64,000 bases of DNA from the NCBI RefSeq assembly GCF_001625305.1, contig NW_017803647.1, positions 77,702 through 141,701 on the forward strand, written 5' to 3'. The position numbers were made by a program, and so were the translations under genes. The first letter of the stretch is position 1. Each line of letters opens with the position of its first letter. The stretch is from Branchiostoma belcheri. Its lineage: Eukaryota; Chordata; Leptocardii; Amphioxiformes; Branchiostomatidae. A model generated the notes under the pieces. The model had not been told where the DNA came from. It searched no databases and was given only the letters and a program-made list of their open reading frames with translations. Below are positions 1 to 24,446 of the stretch, piece after piece.

Positions 1-879
1 CTAATGCTTGTCACTGCACCTGTTCTATATTTTTCTAGTGTCCACCCCTAATCCAGTAATGGAACATTCCATAATGGGTCTTGTCAGGCCAGGGTCTTTA
101 GAACTCAGCTCAACAGTGCAGTGGCCCATGGAGAAATGATCTGACTTAGTTCAGATAATCTCATTCTTTCCAGTACCTGCCTTTTTGTCATCGACCAACA
201 CAGCAACTGTAGATCAGCTGTAGATCGGCTTGGGAAAATGCAGACTTAACTCCAGTTAAAGGGGTGTGACAGGCTTGTTAGAGGATGTTGTTATGCTTAA
301 AGGATGCCAAGTTCCTGTCTTCAGCAGCAGACTGAAGAACTTAAGTCAGACAAGCTAATTACAGAGCACTTGATCCTGAGAACTCTGCCAGGAAAGGAAG
401 CCGGGCTCCCAGAAGGAAACCCGGGGAGACTGACTCTAGTCCCAGGGCTGGGATAGCCCCATGATATGTACTGTAATATTAATTCACTTTGTCTTCTTTG
501 AAATTTCACAGTCTGAGAAAAATGGACGCGTGTTTATTGAACTGAATCTTCATGGTGTTGGGGAAACAGGAAACACAACAATTTTTTTCATAGGCCAGAT
601 CAGGTCACAGTACATTAAAAACAGTGAGCATAAGTACTGTGGTAAAATCAGGAGTTACAGTCATCCATTCAGCTGGGCATGTTGTCAAAGTCAAATGACA
701 ACAAACATGACAGGGTAGATTTCCCAGCCAGTGGGTTCTCCCCAGCTACTGTGCAGGAGTTCACTGGGACATCTCCCAATATGGCCAAACCCCTGAATAG
801 CTCTCTGATATTTGATAAGTGCTTGGAGCTGCCTGTCTGTGGGGGCACAGTTCCTTCCCATCTATCCCTGAGGGAGACT
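1..879. other. Non-coding, no gene seen
   Basis: I see no conserved reading frame or splice-bounded exon here. The only recognisable item is one copy (about 561-597) of a dispersed repeat whose core reads AACAGGAAACACAAC followed by a T-tract and a TAGGCC-like end. The same repeat occurs at 6,259-6,325, 11,777-11,833 and, more weakly, 40,825-40,880. Confidence 0.5.
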
Positions 880-1560
880 GGAGGTTTCTATTTGTTACTG
901 CCCGGCTGCCTCTCACACCTGCCAACCGAGCAGCCGGGAAAATAAATGGCCAACCGTCTGGCGGTCGGCGAAAACCGGGAATGGGCCAGAAATAATTGGA
1001 CAAGCTTTTTTTTCTGCCCGCCCCGTCCTTTCATCACCCGTGTTCTGAATCTGATTGCACGGAGTATTCCGTGGAGAGACGGAGGGAGAAATTTTGATAC
1101 GAGCTTGCGCTGCAAAGTGATCCAATTTGCAGTATTGATCCTGTCAGGGCCGCTCTTTATTCCAGTGTATCTAATACGCATGTCGGCTTTCCAAAGGGTG
1201 GGTATTTGTGCTTTGCGGTTTCGGAGCCGGATCACGATGCCGTCGATCAAATTTGGCTGTCGGAAGGAAAGCACCCCCGGGGCAATCCGAACGTGAATCT
1301 TATCCGTCTCCTCTCCGGGAGAGAGACGAGACACGAGCTGCTATATTTAGTGCCCCAGAAATTTAGGGCTCGGAGTGGCGGATCGTTTAATTGCGTCTGG
1401 GCGCGGGCCCTGTTTATGATGCGTGCCGCGTTCAAGGTGTCTGGGTCATGACCCCTTCCATTTGCCGGCACAACCCCTCCCGCGATGCGAAATAAATCTG
1501 GCGGGGAGACGGCCCGCCGTGACGCAGCGTCGGGGCGCGGGAAACAATGACGGTGATTGC
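880..1560 (+). promoter_or_regulatory. CpG-rich promoter-like region, possibly the 5' end of DYRK1A
   Basis: Base composition changes sharply: this stretch is GC-rich with many CpG dinucleotides, while the flanks are AT-rich. It overlaps several open frames on both strands that show no recognisable protein, as expected of a CpG-rich promoter or untranslated first exon. The first visible coding exon of DYRK1A (3,972-4,069) begins after a splice acceptor, so an upstream non-coding exon must exist, and this is the best candidate location. The exact transcription start and first donor cannot be fixed from sequence alone. Confidence 0.35.
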
Positions 1561-1599
1561 TTCAGGTGTGCCCGCGTATGTTTGTCTGTTTGTTTGTTA

Positions 1600-3970
1600 T
1601 TCTAGTTTTTCACCACCAACGGGTGTTTTCAGTCCTCCGGTAGTCTGTCTTTTTTTGTTGTGCAGTAATTCACTGTTGGGTTTTATGGTGATGGAATGAA
1701 GTATCCCAGTTTACATCTAGTTGTTCTCTGTGTTCGGTATTTCATACAAGATGACCTCTAGTCTTACCCTTTTTTCATCAGAGGAATTAAGACCGTAATA
1801 TATACCAATACCAAATCAGGCAGCAAGTTTGTATAATTTGCAGAAGATGAGTTAGATAGGGGAACATAATTCATATTTATGATATAGCAAAACATGAAGC
1901 TTCAAGGTTAACATTATCATATACATGATGAAACAGGTCTTATTTTGTGATCTACATTATATAAAGGCATGTACAAATGCTTATTTCTATCATTAAGTTA
2001 ATGTGTTCATTATGTAGCTATTGATAGATTAAACTAAGCTGTTTTTATACCTCAGGTAAGATCTAGGTTAAATGATGTAGCAGGAGTGCTGGACAGGTTA
2101 GCTTGGGATTATTTGGCACGGAAGAATGGCAAAACTTGCCTGTTTGATAGAATTTTCTTTTTCCCCCCATCTCCTTGCAAGTAAGCAGATATGTATGAAA
2201 TTCTAAAATCTTAGATTTTTTCTTGAATGTATCGTTTATTTCATTTTTGTACTGTTAGTTTGCGAGACTCTATGAACAAGAGACATTAGAGAAGAAATAA
2301 TTCTTTACCTTCAAACTTCAAAGAAATCTATTTGCTCGAGAAACTCGACAGAAATAAAATTTAGAACAGCAAAAAAAAAGAGATTGTCATGTTCAGGGTA
2401 TTTAATTTAAATGTTTTCAAGTTTCTAGAATGAACAGGAGGATATTCTATAACATCAACAAAGCTTAAAGCTCATCATCACAATGTAGAGTCTTTGTAGA
2501 CTATATAAAGTCCTATATTTAGAATAGAAATACAGAATCTATGCCAGCCAAGTAAGTAAAAATAGATGGATGTTGTCCTCTCAAGGATGGAAATAATTAC
2601 ATAGAACCCATGTCGGATTGTGTGCATGCCAACAATAGCTTCCTTTTTTAATTTGGAAGTTGTCAGCAACATGGGAATTCCTAGGGAATATCCAGTAGCC
2701 TGGGACGTACCAAGAGGTCTATCAGAGAAGGGGTGTCATAGCTTTCGGTGAAGTTTTCTAAAATGCATTTTGTCTTGTTGCTTTTGATGACTTGCATGTA
2801 TATTACCATTCCAAAATAGGCCTCAAGTACAGCTAAGTAAGTAACGCCTATGTATCAGAAGTGTAATTTCACCTTGACCTTGTTTGTATATCATTGGATA
2901 TCATATATGGTTTAAAATGCCTAACCTTGGAAGAGAGAGAGAGAGATATTTTGCCTTGATTAAACAAATGTTAGAAGGGATCCTATATTGAAAGATTAGG
3001 CTCATTGTGGAAACATTGTACCAATGAAATATCTAAACTAATTTTGCCTAACAAGTCAGCGAACACATTTTTTCACAGCTCCTTGTGCGAGCAGAATTAA
3101 AGTCGAGGGAAGTCAATAAACTAAGATGAAAGGTTGCGCTGGTCCCGTAATAAGACTCCCTTATTGATTGATGTGGAACCTGGGGTGTCATGTGACCCGC
3201 TGAACAGATTCTTAACGACAATATCATTAAGTGGTGTGTTGGATACAAATTGCCCAGACTGTTAAAGGGAGGCCTTTATGAAGCTGTCACGCAGGGAGCT
3301 TATGCTCTCTTCGTTTTCCCTGATATCAACAAAGGCGGTTGTACAGTTAGGCAAATAGCGGGGCGTGGGCAGGCTTAACCCTACAGTGTGCAGCACACGC
3401 TGCTTTTGTGGTATTGACAATGATGCGGCAACGAAAGGAGATAGATTGCCATAATTTCGAGCTTTGAATTTGAAGCAAGAAATGCTCGTTTTACCCAATG
3501 CAGATAGATTTATCATTTGTTGAAGTTCAAGGTAAGGGCAATAAAGTACTGTGAATTTATTCACGTTTGTGAGGACTTGGTAGTTAAATGGCAACTTAGG
3601 AGGGGAAAGGATGCTTTTTGCAGTGTATTGAATTTGTGGTTGAAGCAATTTTAGAAACGCAATGCTAGAGAGAGAGAGCACAGTGTACAACAAAAGCTCT
3701 CACTGCCAAAACCACTATATATAACTACCTTACAGCTGTACAGTCTTCTTGGACAGGTTGTGGCTTAAAGTTAATGCTTGTGCCTATGGAAAAAGATTTT
3801 GGGAATGGCGAAGATTAGTCATTATGGGCAGGTGGTCTGCTCAAAACAGGTGGCCGCTTAGGCATGTTTGACTATACTGCAAATACTTTATTTCACAATG
3901 TACAACAAGATGCCAAGTGTGGACAATGGGAAGTAACAGGTTGTTTTCTCTCTCGTTGTGTTTTCCTACA
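1600..3970. other. Non-coding (putative first intron of DYRK1A)
   Basis: AT-rich sequence with a short GA run near 2,931-2,945. There are no exon-like segments with convincing splice borders. A 143-codon minus-strand frame at 3,262-3,693 shows no recognisable domain, and a frame of that length is expected by chance in a window of this size. Confidence 0.5.
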
Positions 3971-4030
3971 GGCGGTGGTGCCAAGCGATGTTCTCAGGCT
4001 TGTGAGGGGGCCTCGTGCATTTTCGTCACC

Positions 4031-15913
<11,883 letters not shown>

Positions 15914-18900
15914 TGAATGTCTCAAATGTAATTCTGCCAATACAAAAATTTGTGTGTAGCTCATGTAAAATAGAAATTGTCAAGGGTGGGCAGCACCAGA
16001 ATCAAATGATCTGCCCAAATTTAAAATAGCTCTATTTTTCTTGTACACATAGCTGTCCAATGTTGCTTGTTAGGTCGAACTATGTGAAAACAGTCTCACT
16101 GTACAGTATGTGCGAAGAATGTCAGTGTGGATGTTGTCTTTCAGGACAGTTTCAATACACTAGGACACTTTCGAAAGGATTGGAATGGTATTCCCCATAA
16201 TACGGACATGTTTGTGAAAGCACGTGCGGTAAGCAAATGAGCGATGGTGCCATGTTAAGAATTGTGCAACTGCTGACGTCTTTGTGGATGGTTGCGCAAA
16301 GTGGAATTGTGTGCACAGCACCAAATAGCTCCCCTGTTGCATGTTGCAACAGTTTGTAAATACTTGTGCCTGTACAGTTTTAGTCTGTCCCAATCAGACA
16401 GATGTTGCCTGTAGTCCCATCTTCATTCCATTCAGCCATCACTAGTTGACCTCCCTAAACTTGTACAGTTTTTTTGCCCCCCAAAACCCCCCTCCCCCCA
16501 GTAGCTGTCATCTTTTTTATTCCACTGTCTGTTTGTAATCATATTTATTTGATGTGTTCTGCCCCGTAAAAGGGCAGCAATACAAGAAAGGAAAAAATTT
16601 TGTCGGTAGCTAGGTGACCTACTAGTGGGTCCACATTGCTGAAGATGGATTTAAGTCAACTGTGATTAAATTGGACCTGGTTTTTATTCACGCAGAGGAG
16701 CATCCTGTATTGCTAGCCAATGCTGCTCAAACACACAAGAAAAAAGGATGCCATATGTCTTCGGAACCAGCGTCTATTATTCATTTCGTGACATTGCTGT
16801 CTGGAGCCCCCCTCCCCCTAAAAAATTTGTAGATGATTTTTTCCTACAAAAATCAGAGGAAATATTTTTTGTCCGTTTTAAAATGATGGTAGAATTGTAC
16901 TAGAGTAATTTTAGACCTGTACAAAGGGATAATTTTGCTGTAATTTCTGCAGGAGATGTCAGTCCACGGTAATTTCTCCTTGGCAAATGCCTAGCAATTT
17001 TAAACGTCTGTACAGTATGAAGAAGAAGAAGAAGGAAGTTGCACTGTACAAAACGCTTGGCTGTCACTGTAAAATGAACGCCTCCTTTTTTTCCCTCCAG
17101 AGAGTGCATGTATAATTGTACCAGTAGTGTTAATTTCAGAAGTCACACTCAAGTCTAACTTTATGATAGGAATCCACATGCAGCGTACTGTATGTTCCAC
17201 TCGGAAAAATGGAAGCGATCAATCAAATTAAACCAGACAAATCACACTTGATGAGGCCAAGCAATCCCTGGTTGTTGTGTCTTCTCTTTACTTCTGTTGT
17301 TTGTCACTCTTACTACTAATAGGATACAGTAAGGCTATAATCTCCAAGCAGATGCAGGGTGCTGGTCAGTGTTGAGGCTAATTTTATTCCTGTTTCTATT
17401 GGTATTTTTCTTACTTCTATTAGGAACACTCTAAAACCGAGCCCCATCTCTCAACTGCTTGGAGATTATAAGGCTAGTCCCATTCAAAACCCACCAGGTC
17501 CTTGTTCTTACATACTGCACTTTGCCTACTTCTCTGCACACAACATGTATAAGCAATACAATGTAGTCTGCCTTCAAGTTATCATAAGGCCACACCAGTT
17601 TCATTTGTTGGTTCCCGGTTTTTTTTTTTAGAAAAAATATGAAGCGACTTTGTGAAAAAAATTAAAAACAGACCTTGTCATCCTCTGATAACCCCCAAAG
17701 CTATGATTGGAGCCATGAAGTCAACATACCAAGCTGGTACATGTATATAATTCAAACAATGAATTTTAGTTTAAACTTTTTAGCAAACCATTGCATTGAT
17801 AGATTGAAAAAACAACTGGGAAGACAAGAAGCTTGTTTGAACTGTCCAAAATATGAACATTTTGAAGTTGATTCAGAAACAGAATATTTTTTATTAATGC
17901 AAATCACAAAATGAAGCAGGGGAATCTGAGAACCAATTAATTAAATTGGTGTGGTCTAAGATTGATGCCACCAGTTTTCAGTCCACTTTTCATGAATTGA
18001 AGCACACATTAACATAGTAACTTAGTAAGCAATGTGTACCTATTTAGCCTTAAAGTGCATGACACCAAAATACATTTTCTTATCATCTCCAACAGATATA
18101 TTGCAAGTCAATGAATATAAAGATTTACACCACACAGACCCTTTTGATAGTATTGAACATAGGACCACAAAGAACTAGTTATCCTGCACACGTACAATCA
18201 ACAAATGCACAAAAGCTCCGCTGTAGTATGGTTGGGAATTCCGGAAAAGCCAGGTGGACCATTTTTTTTACTTTTTTGACCTTGAACTACATTTTCACAA
18301 CAGCTACCCACATGCCAAAGATTTTTAAAAATCCACCCACAAATACTCGAGTTATAACGTTGACCTAAATACGGAGACACGCCAGAGCTGGTCACCAAAA
18401 ATCATACCTTTCTGACGAAAGCAATCATGCTTCCAGATCAGCTCTTGATTCCTGCCACCAGGTAATCCATTTTATATTATTCCGACAGAACCTGGCACCA
18501 GGGGTTGTGAATAACGTTATTTCGAAAAGCAAACAATGCGTATCAAGAGTTCCACGATCTCATACCTTCGCCAAATAATGTTAACCGTTCGGACTGACGA
18601 AATTATATATTTTTCACACTGAAAATAAGATCCTCATTTTTATCACGGATTATATCAGTCGATCATATTCTCCACCCATGACATTCAAATTGGGTCTTTA
18701 TTTACATATCTAACAATGTTTCGCTCTCAATGGTCCCGAAATTGGCAGATGTAAATTATGTAAATGAAGATCTAATTTGCATAATTGATGGGAGATTGCT
18801 ATAATATCTTAATACTGGTAACTGCCCGCAACATGCTATCCTGGGAGCCAAAATGGTAAGGCCGAGAGCACTGCAAATGGGCACATCGACGACAACGGTC

Positions 18901-19480
18901 GGTCAAGTGAACAACTGACTATGAACTACAAAAAAATCTAATTGACACCATGGGATGGATCCTTATAATCATGATTGTGAGGCGACAGAGAATGTCTCAA
19001 CAGTACAGAAAATTTCTGATAGTTACCCAGTATGTGGTAGTCGGGATACTCAATGAGAAAACTACACAAAGAATGGATTTCAAAGTATAGATAGCCATGT
19101 TGTTGCTTGAAGATGATAATAATTGTGCATTGTACCATGTTAATGTACAATTCTTTTACATTAACATTGTAGTTCCATGATTGTCACAAGTTACAGTGAA
19201 CAGTATCTACGGTGGATATTCTTACTAGTTCTTTAATTCAATCTATAGCTAGATTCAATTTAACCCGAATGTCATAGTGGTAAAATGATAGTTCATATTA
19301 CTACTCATTTGATGCAGGTTTCTCAGGCAATTTGCGTTATAGATAAACGACAAGGTTGGTTGTGCTATATCTATGCTACTGTTGTAGGGGGTAGGACTTG
19401 TGTCACATCTGGTATCATTAACACGTGGTTGCTTTGACTGTACTGCTGTGTTAACAGCACATAATACAGAAAATAAAGTT
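15914..19480 (+). other. Probable long 3' UTR of DYRK1A
   Basis: No coding exon follows the DYRK1A stop. The sequence is AT-rich with many T-tracts. An AATAAA hexamer at 19,472-19,477 (context CAGAAAATAAAGTT) is a plausible poly(A) signal and would give a 3' UTR near 3.5 kb; vertebrate DYRK1A also has a long 3' UTR. An inverted-repeat element lies inside at 17,336-17,470. The end of the transcript is inference. Confidence 0.35.
17336..17470. mobile_element. MITE-like element with 16-bp perfect inverted ends
   Basis: The left end TATAATCTCCAAGCAG and the right end CTGCTTGGAGATTATA are perfect inverted repeats. AGGC lies immediately outside both ends and may be a short target duplication. A solitary copy of the left interior (CTCCAAGCAGATGCAGGGTG) occurs at 22,080-22,099, so the family is dispersed. 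It has no coding capacity. Confidence 0.65.
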
Positions 19481-19498
19481 CCCTACCAATGACAGTTT

Positions 19499-19540
19499 GT
19501 GTGACACGTGTTTCTTGTGTGACACGTGTTTCTTGTGTAT
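19499..19540. repeat. Two-copy tandem repeat of about 18 bp
   Basis: GTGTGACACGTGTTTCTT is present twice in direct succession just after the putative poly(A) signal. Confidence 0.6.
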
Positions 19541-20601
19541 GTTTACTTTAGTGGGAAACTGAATGTTGACGTGTACATGCTACCTTTGCTTCAGGATTTG
19601 AAGCATTGTTAGCCAACATTAGACATGCTCGAAGTTAACCTGCAAAATGTCTACTATTAGCAAAAACTGCAGCAGAGTGTTTCAATAGATGTCAATGAGC
19701 TACAAGAGTTTTATCTTGTACAAACGGTACGGAGAGATACTTCGTGAACATTGAAATAGCAAAACTGTTGACGAAAAAGCTCCTAATTCAGCCGCTCGTA
19801 CAGGCCGTTCTAGAAATATTTGGCTCAAGATGAACAGATACAAGAGTACAGTACGCGGAATTTCTGATAAATTCACGATATTTAGGTATATATTCAGGGT
19901 TAGTCTCAAGGTCAGAACAATAGCAAGAAAAACTATATAACCTCCATAAGAGCCTAACTCGTTTCCCAACTCGCGAAAATACCGAAATCTGGGAATGAGC
20001 TAGGAGGCTTTCTTCCTTTGCGAGATACGGACCCTTTCCGAACGGGTGCTCCAAAACGAGGGTGTGATAAGGGATGGATTTCCGCTTTTGCAATTTAAAT
20101 TTAGAAAAATATTCTCTTTTTTTCAGAGTATACTCCTTATGGTCATTATATTCTTTTCCCACTAATTGCCTTCCCCAAAATTTGCTGCGTTCTGAAGTTA
20201 TACTGCAAAAAGTGATATTACGATCATCTGACCATTGCAGAATTGGTCAATGTCTTTGGGAAGTTTTCGCTGTCCAATATATTACCATATGAATAGAAAC
20301 CATGGCCAAGCAGATGTCTGGAGGGACGATCGTATAGATTTTCATAGCTTGGGGTTGTTTATTTCTGATCAGCTGTAGTTATTTAACATGCGCCGCGCCG
20401 GAGTCGACTGCTGTTTTCTTCCACAAATGGCAACTGGAAGAGTGAAGCTATTCAACAGAGAGAAGGTTTGTGCGACTGAAATACTGGCAATTGTACTCTG
20501 AAGCCTTTGCTTATGTCTGTTGTCCTACAGAAACCGCATGATGCTGGCAAAATATATGCCGGTCTGCCTCCATTGCACCACCTGTTGTTGAAAGAGCTGA
20601 G

Positions 20602-20704
20602 CCATGGATCAAAAGCGCCCCTAGGCGGCCATAAACAATCACTGCAGTAATAGGAGTGGCGCAGCCAACGTTACGGTGCAGTCCTGCTCGCTTTTGATCC
20701 ATGC
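20602..20704. repeat. Small foldback element, about 100 bp
   Basis: CATGGATCAAAAGCG at the left is the perfect reverse complement of CGCTTTTGATCCATG at the right, with about 70 bp between them. This is consistent with a very short non-autonomous transposon. No clear target duplication was found. Confidence 0.5.
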
Positions 20705-20996
20705 ACACCGGTTTCGTAAGTTTCGTAAATAATAGTACTCCCTGTGAGCCTGTTCTAAATAAGCGCGGGGGGAATATAGGGTTAGAGCCATTATTTTTAT
20801 AACTTAATTTGCCGTTAACAGATAAATGGTGGTCTGGTTGCATTGAAGTAGGAAGGGAATTAGGTGATTTATAGCAATTTTGCTAAATTCATCGCAAACG
20901 TAGGAAAACGATGATGATTAGGCTTTGAGAATTCTTTTCTAACCCCTATCAAGAAATCAGACATGGTACCGTCCGTTCCACCAGGTGTTCGTGCAC

Positions 20997-21433
20997 TAGG
21001 GCTGCGGACCGGTACACTGTACCGGTCCAATACCGTAAAAATCGTTTCGGTACAGGTCCAAAATACCGGATCATGAAGTAACGAGTATATACCGAAATAG
21101 CTAGTTTACACCATGTATATGACTAAAGATAGGTAAATCCTACCACAAAGACGAAAAATTAGCACTGGAAAAGACGTAAACACCGTCGATTGATTTGAGA
21201 TCCTCAGTCTCACGAGACATCGCGAGAGTGTGGCTGATCCAGGGTTGTATGTGATTGGTCAACAAACTCAAATCAGGCAGAGGTCAGTCATTTTCCCTTC
21301 CCTTCCTCACCTTCCCCCCCACGTGTTAATTTGTCAAATTGTTCAGGTACAGGTACAGGTCCGGACCTGTACCTAAACCTCTGTACCGGTACCTGTACCT
21401 GTACCTGATGTTACGTTTAGGTACGCAGCCCTA
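20997..21433. mobile_element. hAT-like MITE with 8-bp target-site duplication
   Basis: The element begins TAGGGCTGCGGACC and ends with the inverse (GGTACGCAGCCCTA). It is flanked on both sides by the exact 8-bp direct repeat TCGTGCAC (20,989-20,996 and 21,434-21,441). An 8-bp duplication and short inverted ends are diagnostic of the hAT superfamily. The subterminal parts are packed with ACCGGTAC and GTACCTGTACC words in both orientations. There is no transposase frame, so it is non-autonomous. Confidence 0.8.
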
Positions 21434-21559
21434 TCGTGCACGCTGTCGTGCCGCGTGCCGCGTGGGATTTGGACAGCCAGGCATAGGAACACAACATTTT
21501 GGGTAAAATTCTGGCTTCTGGCTAGCAAAATTTCTATCGTAACAAGTTTGTCAAGTCTT

Positions 21560-21790
21560 TGGAATGCTTCCTTCGTGGATCGAAGCCCGTCTTTGGACGT
21601 TTGAGGGAGAAATTGTGGATTTCCTGACCAAGTATTAAAATTTCGGACAAGAGTTGAAAATGGCGACCGGACGGCGCGGCGTGGTGTTGGAAAGACTCCT
21701 TTTTATAAGGTAAGGCAACAAACTATCTCGTTAAATGTATAACAACAAACCCGTAACTACAAATGACGTATATTCTGTGGAAACTTGTGT
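21560..21790 (+). other. Candidate promoter and first exon, left copy of an inverted duplicate
   Basis: A good-context ATG at 21,660 (GAAAATGG) opens 16 codons (MATGRRGVVLERLLFI plus 2 nt) that end at a consensus donor AAG/GTAAGG (GT at 21,710). This segment, about 100 bp upstream of it and about 80 bp of the following intron are clearly homologous, in opposite orientation, to 37,270-37,520. Shared blocks include a TTCTTTGGA-like word, GGGAGAAA, AAAATGGCGAC, GGCGTGGTGTTG and the post-donor TCGTTAAATGTAT region. No downstream coding exon was recognised, so a non-coding transcript is equally possible. Confidence 0.45.
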
Positions 21791-22694
21791 GTTTTCTGCG
21801 TATTTTTTGTACTTGTCCATGATGTATAAATTTTCGCTTTTATTCACCGTTCTCGTGCCCATCTCTTGCTTTAGCCTTTGAGTTGTTGTCCTTGCTGGAG
21901 AACTGAATATATTTCTCCCGTGTTGAGTGACATGGAGTGAAACTATGGGCTAATTTCGGTGGTGGAAAACTGGTATGAAAATGTTTTAATTTGTTTGAAA
22001 CTCACACCGGCGTGCTCGGCCACCACCTGGACATAATTAAACCCAATTTCGCGCCAAAATGCCAAAAATGGCGCGTAAGCTCCAAGCAGATGCAGGGTGC
22101 GTGTCTGTGTATTTAGCCCAAAAAGTTGATTTGAATGTCATATGATATTTTTACTCCCCGTGGAGCCCATTTTTCTCTGTACATTCATGTTTAACATGTT
22201 CATAAACATTTGTATTTTGGGCAACTTCCCCCCAAAAAAAATTCAATCCATGAATTTTCATACTAGTAGTAAATATGCCACTTTTCAAAATCATCATTAT
22301 TATGGATATTAAGAGCTGTTGTTTTCAATGTTCTTAGAAGTCCTCTATTTTGTACATGTAATTACTAGTATTCTGATGATAGTAGAAACTCCTTGGTTGA
22401 AGTTGCTTTGTTTTCATAACACATGCATGTATCAAAGATATTACCTTGGACATGCTGTTTACACCTTTTACGGTTTTACAAAATGTATTTTAGCACAGCA
22501 CGCATGTATGGCCAACTATTCACAGTCCATATGAACTGTGCTTGAGTGTTGTTAATGTGATCATGAATTGATGTTTGAAATGCATTATTCTTCTTGTTGG
22601 TAGTGTTATGAAATGAGGAACAACTTTCTGTTCAAGTGTAAATTAACTAAATGCTTGATTCAATTTGCCAGTAATGCATACATGTATGTAGAGT

Positions 22695-24070
22695 AGAGTT
22701 GAGTAGGATTCTTACCAATTCCGCCATTTCCTTTAGTACCCTTGGATGGATCTTATCGGGACCCATTGCCTTGTTTGGATTCAGATTTCCTAATCTCCGG
22801 CCAACTTCCTCCATTCAGTTCTTCACAATACTGTTGTTTGACCGGGTCTGGTATGTGTGTTAGACTTAGATCTTCTGTTGTAAAAGTGCTGACAAAGAAT
22901 CTGTTCAAAACGTCTGCTTTTTCCATGTCTGAGCGAGCCATTGCAACTCCATCATTCAGTTCTGGTTACCTTGGCGAGACTTACAATGTAGTTTTTGCAT
23001 TTACATATTTCCAGAAAAGTGTTTCTTAATGTTCCTCGCTTTGCCCGTTTCATATTTTTTCAGTGCCTTTCTTGTAGCTCATCTAGCCTGGTGTATTTGA
23101 CATAGTCAATTTCACTTTCCCAGACTCACAAAACTTCTTCCAGTACTTATTTCTGTTTGTTGTTCATTTTTATTTTATTTTTTAGTGTTGACTCAGTTGA
23201 GTGACTTATCTCTCCAGGACAATTTTCTCTTCTTCTTGGAGGCATTTACTTTCGGTACATTTCTGTCCACTCTTTCAGTGATTTTGTTTGAGAAGACGTC
23301 CCAACTCTCTTCAGTACTCAGTCAGATCTCCCAGAATATCTTGCCAGTCCATTGTTACTATGTTAGTTACTCTTCCATTTTTTCATAGTTACCTTTGTTG
23401 TATTTTCAAGACTCTTGACACATGTTTCCACATAGCAGTTAAATTGAAAAGATATTGTCACATGATCACTCTTCCTGATAGGTGGTCTTATAGACAGATT
23501 CCATCTTCATTTGTGAGGATTAAGTCCAGCAAATTACTACTTTCTTGACTGGCTTGTTTCCTAGTTGCCCTTTCTACGTGCTGATCGAGATATGCATCTC
23601 TGGTGACATCAAGAAACTTTGAAGTTCATCTATAGTTGCCAAGAACTTTTTTATTAGTGATACAGTCAACATTTACTAAGTGTACATGATGTTGACAATT
23701 GTTTCCTCGTCTTTACTGGTGCATCTATTCTTTTGTTTCTGGTCTGTTTCTCACTGTACGTCTTTTCCTTATGATCTGCATTTTTGGGTATGTCCCCCTG
23801 ACTACGTCACTATCCATTCCCCCGTCTCTTCCTTTAATGTGTTTTTTTTTTGCCTCCTGAACGAGGAGTCTGACTTTTTCCCTCTCCTCTGAAGTGAGAT
23901 CTGCTGGGACACTTATTTTTCTTAACTTGTCCTCAGCATCCTTCAGTTTGGGGAGCCTATTGAAGATAATAGCTCTGTCCTCTTTCCTCTCCAGTGTGAT
24001 CTTGAGTGGTCGACTTTTTTCTTTCTTTCCTAGCCTGTGCACCTCCTTAATCTTTACGTCCACCTTTTAA
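22695..24070 (-). mobile_element. Decayed LINE (ORF1, endonuclease and start of RT) on the minus strand
   Basis: Read on the minus strand from high to low coordinates, the parts of a CR1/L2-like non-LTR element appear in order. First an ORF1-type segment (24,063-23,725) with VKIKEVHRLGKKEKSRPLKI and a later SEEREKVRLLVQEAKKK. Then an endonuclease C-terminal motif (SSNLLDLILTNEDG) near 23,530. Then the RT leader KADVLNRFFVSTFTTEDLS (22,941-22,753). Last the RT motif GPDKIHPRVLKEMAELVR ending near 22,700. Frames are broken by stops and shifts, and the RT core is missing, so it is inactive. Confidence 0.75.
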
Positions 24071-24446
24071 GTTGGTCGCTGAAGAGACTGTTAATGAAAT
24101 CTGTCATGCTATGCTCTTTTCTTTCATCTGATTGTTCCACTTATATTGTTACTACATTATATATAATCAAGACTAGTTGTGGTTTCTTTTTTCTTGTTCA
24201 TCAGCTGCTTCCCTTTGCTCAACCAGTGCTACCACTACAGTTTTCGTCCTGTAGGATACTAAGGATAGATTGATAACTCTTTGTAATTATTCATTTTTTC
24301 CATACTGATAAATTCCTGTCTGAGTTAGCTGTGTTCTGAGGGTCAGTTAGTTGTGTGGTATATTCGGTACTGGTGCAATGAGACGTGGTACTGGCCAGGT
24401 TAGAAACATCTATATTCTGCATTTTATCACTTACAGCTATCTGGTA

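Noticed and set aside
3262..3693. 143-codon minus-strand open frame
   Set aside because: No recognisable domain, no splice or promoter context, and frames of this length are expected by chance in 64 kb of AT-rich sequence.
20435..20510. Plus-strand MATGRVKLFNREK, resembling a cold-shock-domain start (GxVKWFN)
   Set aside because: Only 13 residues before a weak donor (GTTTGT); no downstream RNP-motif exon (GYGFI type) was found. The resemblance may be chance.
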